Positions 7,259 to 11,753 of a DNA stretch of 11,753 nucleotides are shown piece after piece. The DNA is from Theodoxus fluviatilis (Eukaryota; Mollusca; Gastropoda; Cycloneritida; Neritidae). The stretch spans positions 27,501 to 39,253 of the forward strand of contig JAWQFJ010008226.1 of assembly GCA_034096865.1 (NCBI GenBank). Reading direction: 5' to 3'. The translations under genes and the position numbers were made by a program. The notes beneath the pieces were generated by a model. That model was not told where the DNA came from. It did not search any database and saw nothing but the letters and a program-made list of their open reading frames with translations. Each line of letters begins with the position of its first letter. The first letter of the stretch is position 1.

Positions 7259-7563
7259 GCTGAAAGAGTCGTTGTCATCCACATTCGGCGACACTGTACC
7301 CGAGTTTTGAAATCTCGGCCTTACAGTCACGTGACTCGCACGCCCGGGGAGTTATGCTAAGATCCGGCCGCGTTAATGTATCTGCGTTCTGTGACAAACG
7401 TCTTGCTCGGCGATACTGTACTCCATGCACCTTAACGGTCCGCGTGATTCGGGTGTAATCTTAAGCTAAACGACGTTTATAAATGTCCGTTCTCGCGAGA
7501 AATGCTGAAATTTGAAACTCGGGTACAGTGTCGCCGAATGTGGATGACAACGACCATTTCAGC
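7259..7563. mobile_element. Non-autonomous DNA transposon (MITE-like), 305 bp, possible MULE-type
   Basis: The element starts GCTGAAA and ends TTTCAGC. Its terminal inverted repeats are about 49 bp: seven matching bases, two mismatches (GA against TG), then 40 bp of perfect identity between 7268-7307 and the reverse complement of 7515-7554. A 207-bp interior separates the arms and holds no credible reading frame. Perfect 9-bp copies of ACTATTAAC flank both ends. Long inverted repeats plus a 9-bp duplication match Mutator-like elements, which make 8-11-bp duplications. hAT (8 bp) would be the main alternative but usually has short inverted repeats. It must have moved using a transposase encoded elsewhere. 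A third, 17-bp copy of the repeat core (15 of 17 matching) lies inside at 7407-7423. Confidence 0.85.
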
Positions 7564-7572
7564 ACTATTAAC
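7564..7572. repeat. 9-bp target site duplication (ACTATTAAC), right copy
   Basis: This is the right-hand copy of ACTATTAAC, directly after the TTTCAGC end of the element. Confidence 0.8.
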
Positions 7573-7682
7573 CACCTTTCTTTCCATCTACTGTATCCTT
7601 TTCTCCTTTCCCCTCTCTCTTTCTGGCAAACTACTTTCCCCACTAGCCCTCTCTAACTAAATACACTAAATACCCTTCATTA

Positions 7683-7685
7683 CAC

Positions 7686-7744
<59 letters not shown>

Positions 7745-7764
7745 TGCGGGCGGACGGACGGACG

Positions 7765-7808
<44 letters not shown>

Positions 7809-7922
7809 TACACACACACACACACACACACACACGCAGACACGTACACACACACACACACACACACACACGCTTGCACTCGCACGCGCGAGCGCGCGCA
7901 CACACACACACACACACACACA
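7683..7922. repeat. (CAGA)n and (CA)n compound microsatellite
   Basis: About 14 CAGA units at 7687-7743 pass into CGGACGGACGGACGAA, then (CA)n at about 7766-7802 and further (CA)n blocks separated by GACACGTA (about 7803 and 7842), a GC-alternating stretch at 7881-7899 and a final (CA)n to 7922. Open frames in both directions are Thr-His, Cys-Val or Leu-Ser-Val-Cys repeats only. Confidence 0.95.
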
Positions 7923-8212
7923 TACATGTAGATGAACAAATATTCCATTCCTTGCTTATCAGGGCTGTCTGCAGAGTTTGTATTTCTGGCAAAAAGCAAA
8001 GCCACGAAGCTGTCTTGATCTCAACATACATCGTGGGTGTTCCAGTTGCATTCGCTTCCTTCAACTGGATGTGATGTTTTGTCCGTGTCCTCCATGCAGA
8101 TACTGTCTAAGCGGATTTGTAATTACACACGGAACTTCCTTGATTTAGCTCTTGCCTTTATGAGGGTATTGAACTGCATCATCGACGCTAACATATCATT
8201 CGCAGTAGCACT
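7923..8212. other. Unassigned DNA, left flank of the LINE C insertion
   Basis: Complex sequence with no recognised motif. It is the pre-insertion target DNA together with 9275-9388. Short frames on both strands lack family features. Confidence 0.4.
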
Positions 8213-8254
8213 ACCTAGGTTGACCTCGAAACGACAAAAAGACCCACTGTAAAA
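8213..8254. repeat. 42-bp target site duplication of LINE C, left copy
   Basis: It matches 9233-9274 at 41 of 42 positions; 8228 is G and 9248 is A. It begins ACCTAGGTTGACCTC and ends CCCACTGTAAAA. Confidence 0.85.
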
Positions 8255-9232
8255 CTGTATAACTGTGCCCTTAAACGCTGTCTCAGAAGCCGACATGCAA
8301 CGAAACGTTAACCTGTTCTCCAGCGCCTGCACAAACTTTGGTCTAACGATCAGTACAAAGAAGACTGAAGTCCTCCATCAGCCCGCGCCTGGAAACCCCT
8401 ACGTTGAGCCCAACATCACTGTCAACGGCCAGAGACTCAACACAGTGAACCGTTTCACATACCTAGGCAGCACACTGTCTCAGAATGTCACCATCGATGA
8501 CGAAGTGAACGTCAGAATTGCCAGAGCCAGCTCCACCTTTGGCAGGTTGTACCAAAGAGGCATTACCATTCAGACCAAGCTGAAAGTATACAGGGCAGTG
8601 GTGCTCCCCACACTGCTATATGCATGTGAAACATGGACTGTGTATCAACGCCATGCTAGAAAACTGAACCACTTTCACACAACAAGCCTCAGGAAGATCC
8701 TCGGCATAAAGTGGCAGGACAAAATTCCAGACACAGTGGTACTGACCAAAGCAGGTCTCCCCAGCATCTTCACCCTCCTGGTGCAGTCCCAGCTTCGCTC
8801 CGAATGCCAGACGAGAGACTGCCAAAGAGACTCTTCTATGGCGAGCTCCAGCATGGCCAGCGGTCCCACGGTGGGCAAAAGAAGCGCTTCAAAGACACCG
8901 AAAGCCTCACTGAAAGCTTTTGCCATCAACCCAGACACGTGGGAACGAGCTGCAATGGACCGATCCACCTGGCGCTCTTCCATCCACAAAGGTGCCAAGA
9001 CATGCGAGGCAAACAGGATCACCGCCGCAGAAAAGAAGAGGCAAGCCCGAAAGGCCCGTGCTGTCAACCCTCCTGGAGACGTCCCACTCGTCCCATGTCC
9101 CTTCTTTTCCCGAACCTTCCGTGCCAGGATCGGCCTCGTCAGCCATCTGCGCACGCACAGACAGAGCCAGTCCCAGCAACCCCCCGGATGACTAGAGTGG
9201 TCCTCGTCGACTCGACGGACGAACGAACAACA
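8255..9232 (+). pseudogene. LINE C: 5'-truncated non-LTR retrotransposon, RT end and C-terminal region
   Basis: The insert starts inside the RT catalytic motif: TGTGCCCTT keeps C-A-L of the usual D-D-C-A-L, and an extra A at about 8272-8275 shifts to the frame reading NAVSEADMQ. That frame follows the LINE pattern through FGLTISTKKTEVL, VNRFTYLGSTLS and LLYACETWTVY to AGLPSIFTLLVQSQLR. At about 8800 the expected R-W-x-G-H-V-x-R-M block is mostly gone, and the next family segment, RMPDERLPKRLFYGEL...KKRFKDT, is in another frame. Near 8895 the first frame resumes with PKASLKAFAINPDTWE. The end carries a C2H2-like finger whose second Cys is Phe (C-P-F-F...H-L-R-T-H). A TGA closes it at 9189-9191. 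A GACGGACGAACGAACAACAA-type tail precedes the right 42-bp repeat. The GTG at 8265 is not a real start. Confidence 0.9.
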
Positions 9233-9274
9233 ACCTAGGTTGACCTCAAAACGACAAAAAGACCCACTGTAAAA
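9233..9274. repeat. 42-bp target site duplication of LINE C, right copy
   Basis: This is the right-hand copy of the 8213-8254 repeat. It follows the short tandem tail of LINE C directly and leads back into flanking DNA at 9275. Confidence 0.85.
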
Positions 9275-9388
9275 ACATCCTCAAGGGTCGAATGCACCTT
9301 TTGTAAACTGTGTTTTTACTCTCGAGAGCGTTTGGACACACGATCATCAATGCGGCACACCCCAACCTATAGCGGTGAGGTCGAAAAC

Positions 9389-9814
9389 TCGGCTCCCTCC
9401 TTCCTTCCTTCCCTCTCTCCCTCCCTCCCCCTTCCCTCCCTCCCTCCTTTACTCTTTCCCTCCTTCCCCCCTCTTTATTTCCCTCCCTCTCTCCTTCCCT
9501 CCCTCCTTCCCTCTTTCTTTCTCTCCCTCCCCCCCCCCTTCCCTCCTTCCCTCTCTCCCTCCTTCCCTCTCTCCCTACCTCCCCTTTTCCCTCCCTCCCT
9601 TCTACACTCTCTCTCTCCTTCCCTCTCTCCCTCCTTCCCTCCCTCCTTCCTTCCCTCTCTCCCTCCCTCCTTCCCTCCCTCCCATTTTCCCTCTCTCCCT
9701 CCCTCCCTTCTTCCTTCTCGCCCCCATTCCTTCCCTCCCTCCTTCCCTCCCTTCATCTTTCCCTCTCTCCCTCCCACCTTCCTTCCCTCTCTCCCTCCCT
9801 CCCTCCCTTCCCGT
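9389..9814. repeat. Pyrimidine tract of (CCCT)/(CCTT) type, about 425 bp
   Basis: Nearly uninterrupted C and T in CCCT, CCTT and CTCT arrangements on the + strand, with only scattered A or G (for example TTTACTC, TTTATTT, CTACACT, CCCATTTT, TCGCCCC). The forward frames are Ser-Pro-Phe-Leu repeats and the reverse ones Gly-Arg-Glu-Lys repeats, a composition effect. Such polypurine-polypyrimidine tracts can form triplex DNA. Confidence 0.95.
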
Positions 9815-10140
9815 CCTTTGGCCACGCTCAACGTGACAAACCTATTAAAGTTGAAGTTTTTTTTCTCTCTCTCCGAACTACACAGCAGCTTGTGTACTTT
9901 GGACCAACTTACCTCCTCAAGAAAAGAAGCACAATGATGTCACGTTGTGGCCTTATCCTGTGCTGTGGGCGCTCGAGAACCTCTCTAAGGTGGTGATTTT
10001 AGTCGCTGGTTAATCACAGGCTTCTCGGTGAAAGAATGAAATGAGGAGGCTGGTGCCTGTTTCCACGCCGCTACCGGTCACAGACTTTTTTTACACTTTA
10101 TTTACAAAACAAGAGAAACAGGAGCGAAAAAAAGGTAAGG
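9815..10140. other. Unassigned DNA
   Basis: No gene or repeat family recognised. On the - strand a poly(A) signal (TTTATT on the + strand at 10097-10102) is followed within ten bases by a run of seven A. This could be the end of a retroposed transcript, but the run is too short to be convincing. Confidence 0.35.
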
Positions 10141-10159
10141 TACACATTGCAGTTTTCAT

Positions 10160-10218
10160 TAATCAACATCGATCATCATTATCCTTCATCATCATCAATC
10201 ATCATCATTAATCATCAG
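10160..10218. repeat. Imperfect (ATC)n microsatellite
   Basis: Repeated ATC and CATCAT units with interruptions (ATCGATC, ATTATCC, ATCATTAATC). It adjoins the 3' boundary of LINE D. Confidence 0.8.
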
Positions 10219-10227
10219 TTCAAACAA

Positions 10228-11100
10228 ACAATAAAGCTTTTTCAAAATCCACAAGTACAAGAAGACGAGGAATTTGCTTCTTTGAAGTGTAGTACAATGT
10301 ATCGTATAGTAGTCTTATATTTATATCTATATATATTCCTTTTAAGAAGCCTTTTTGCTCTGTGCTGATAATAGAACCAATAACTTTTCTAAGTCTGTTG
10401 ACGATACAAGTAGATGCAATTTTATATACAGTATTGAGGAGTGTTATTGGGCGCCAGTTTTTGAGATAGTTTCTATCTTTGTCTGCTTTTGGTATACATG
10501 TAATCACTCCCTCTCGTTGTAAAAAGGAGAATTGTTTATCGTCATATGATTCATTGATTGCCTGTAGAATTAATTTGCCGAAGTCTTTCCAGAAGAATTT
10601 GAAAAATTTTATCGGATAGCCATCTGAACCGGGTGTCCGATTGTTTTTCATGGATTTCACTGCTTGAGCTATTTTTTCGTACTATATTTTACCTTTAAGA
10701 GCTTCACGGTCTTCATCATCTATTACGTTGATTTCATTCTTATCAATGGTATCATACCACTGACTATTTTGACTGTGAATTCCATTATATAGATTTTTGT
10801 AATAGTTGTGCAGTTCATCTAGAATTTTGCTCGGTTCAGTTATTTCCTGGCCATCCGATTGCATTAGTTTGTTTAGTCTCTTCTCAGTATAGTTACGCTT
10901 TTCCAAGTGGAAAAAATAAGCACTGTTTTTTCTCCCTTTTCATACCAACGTATTCGAGATCGCATCATTAAACCTTCTGTCTTACTTTTTCTTATTTCTT
11001 CAAGTTGTTTTTGGTTTTACTTAAGTGCCTTAATCGCTGCTGTGTTTGTAGCACTCTTTTCGTCATTAGTTGCTTGATGTAATCGTTTTATCCCTCCAGG
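10228..11100 (-). pseudogene. LINE D: L1/Tx1-like ORF2 fragment, linker and N-terminal RT
   Basis: Reading the - strand from about 11100, frames pass through KALK, a TAA, then QLEEIRKSK, MRSRIRWYEKGEK, a frameshift near 10925, then AYFFHLEKRNYTEKRL, ILDELHNYYKNLY and DREALKGKI. An in-frame TAG lies at 10682-10684, followed by IAQAVKSMKNNRTPGSDGYP, FFWKDFG, QREGVITCIPK, LKNWRPITLLNTVYKI, TEQKGFLKG and LVDFEKA. This is the classic L1/Tx1-type series from the pre-RT linker through the P-G-x-D-G, W-R-P-I-x-L-L and Q-x-G-F blocks to motif A. The match breaks right after LVDFEKA (about 10228), so the Y-x-D-D box and everything C-terminal are missing. The endonuclease is missing at the other end. 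It is dead and truncated on both sides, in opposite orientation to LINEs A-C. Confidence 0.88.
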
Positions 11101-11125
11101 TTTACGGGAGGTCCTACAGACTTTA

Positions 11126-11610
11126 TCTCTCTGTCTGTCTGTCTGTATGTCTGTGTGTCTGTCTGTCCCGACTTCACGGCTGATTTCTCAAAAACTACTA
11201 GACGGATTTTCTTGACATTTTGCACACTTACTGGAAGTTAGGTCCGATTGAATGTATCAAATTTTCAGAATCAAGGCTTGAAAAGAAAGTGGTTTTTTAA
11301 GGCCGTAAACTCGAAAGCAACACCCTAACTAGTCGATTGATGGAATGGCGAAATTGCGAAATGTGTGACGTCATCAATAACTTGACGTAATTTTTATTTG
11401 TCTCTCTGCCGGTCAGTCCCGATTTAACGGCTGATATCTCAAAACCTGCTGGACGGATGTTGTTGACATTTTGCACACTTACTGGAAGTTAGGTCTGATT
11501 GAAAGTATCAAATTTTCAGCATCGAGGTTTGAAGAGAAAGTGGTTTATTTAGGTCGTAAACTCGAAAATCTCCCCCCTGAGATTTCAATTGGCGGAATAG
11601 CCAGGGTGGT
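11126..11610. repeat. Two copies of a 251-bp-period dispersed repeat
   Basis: The segment from about 11167 to 11317 recurs at 11418-11568 with a constant 251-bp offset and no indels, at roughly 85-90% identity by eye. The longest shared block is around TTTTGCACACTTACTGGAAG at 11218 and 11469. Both copies contain TCAAAA followed by a GACGGAT core (11207 and 11458). Copy one is preceded by a (CTGT)n run at about 11130-11166; copy two only has a remnant, TCTCTCTGCCGGTCAG. Similarity seems to extend weakly to about 11610. I know no protein product. It resembles a motif dispersed in invertebrate genomes, from memory. Confidence 0.8.
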
Positions 11611-11753
11611 CAAACAGAGTTATTGTGGCGAGACAATGTTTTTTCATGCCTTCTGGTTATTAGTATTACTAGAAATGTTTAACATGCGTCTGCTGAGCCG
11701 TAGCTTTAGCGGTTTCTTTCATTGCCCTGAGCCGGTGTCAGTAAAGAATTGAC
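11611..11753. other. Unassigned right edge
   Basis: No feature recognised. The frame running from 11471 to the edge begins in the repeat above and shows no family motif. Confidence 0.35.

Noticed and set aside
7643..8064. Cys-Val and Leu-Ser-Val-Cys frames on the - strand
   Set aside because: Translation of (CAGA)n and (CA)n; the short unique ends show no motif.
8711..9238. Second protein gene overlapping LINE C in another frame
   Set aside because: Only the first part of that frame (RMPDERLPKRL...KKRFKDT) is family-like; it is LINE C sequence exposed by indels, not a separate gene.
9332..9937. Ser-Pro-Leu-Phe-rich 201-codon frame and its Gly-Arg-Glu-Lys antisense frame
   Set aside because: Products of the pyrimidine tract composition.
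11471..11752. 93-codon frame running to the right edge
   Set aside because: It begins in a dispersed repeat and has no recognisable motif; length is within chance for AT-balanced DNA.
1..11753. tRNA, rRNA, riboswitch, replication origin or bacterial defence genes
   Set aside because: No cloverleaf-like, rRNA-like or operon-like sequence was noticed on either strand by reading; a covariance-model scan was not possible here.

Overview
The window looks like intergenic DNA from an animal with a large, repeat-rich genome. The evidence is four decayed non-LTR retrotransposon fragments of at least three distinct kinds, a solo LTR, a small inverted-repeat DNA transposon, a 16-bp satellite, a 39-bp minisatellite and long (CA)n, (CAGA)n and pyrimidine tracts. 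A marine invertebrate, perhaps a mollusc, is my best guess; that is inference from repeat style, not proof. I see no intact host gene, no tRNA or rRNA, no bacterial-type operon and no CRISPR array. The long reading frames lie mostly in repeats or in broken reverse-transcriptase genes.

Layout. 1-1219: LINE A, a reverse transcriptase remnant in three frames, + strand. 1213-1668: LINE B, the C-terminal end of a different LINE, abutting A and ending in a (CTGAA)3 tail. 1669-3588: 16-bp satellite block 1, starting directly at that tail. 3589-4094: non-satellite island. 4095-4429 and 5123-5335: satellite blocks 2 and 3, which are one block split by a 693-bp solo LTR (4430-5122) with a perfect 5-bp target duplication. 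5336-5760: unassigned DNA with one weak coding candidate. 5761-6316: (CA)n-rich DNA with a GC palindrome. 6675-7142: twelve copies of a 39-bp minisatellite. 7259-7563: a 305-bp non-autonomous DNA transposon with ~49-bp terminal inverted repeats and a 9-bp target duplication. 7683-7922: (CAGA)n/(CA)n. 8213-9274: LINE C, a 978-bp 5'-truncated insertion between 42-bp direct repeats. 9389-9814: a nearly pure pyrimidine tract. 10228-11100: LINE D, an L1/Tx1-like ORF2 fragment on the - strand. 11126-11610: two diverged copies of a 251-bp-period repeat.

Nothing here works together as a pathway. The value of the window is as a record of insertions: three separate insertion events can be read to the base from their target duplications (LTR, 5 bp; DNA transposon, 9 bp; LINE C, 42 bp), and the satellite shows local amplification with 32-bp and 29-bp higher-order periods. 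I did not find a convincing new functional system. The best leads are the inverted-repeat transposon, the unusually long LINE C duplication, and the satellite, which is open in all three forward frames.
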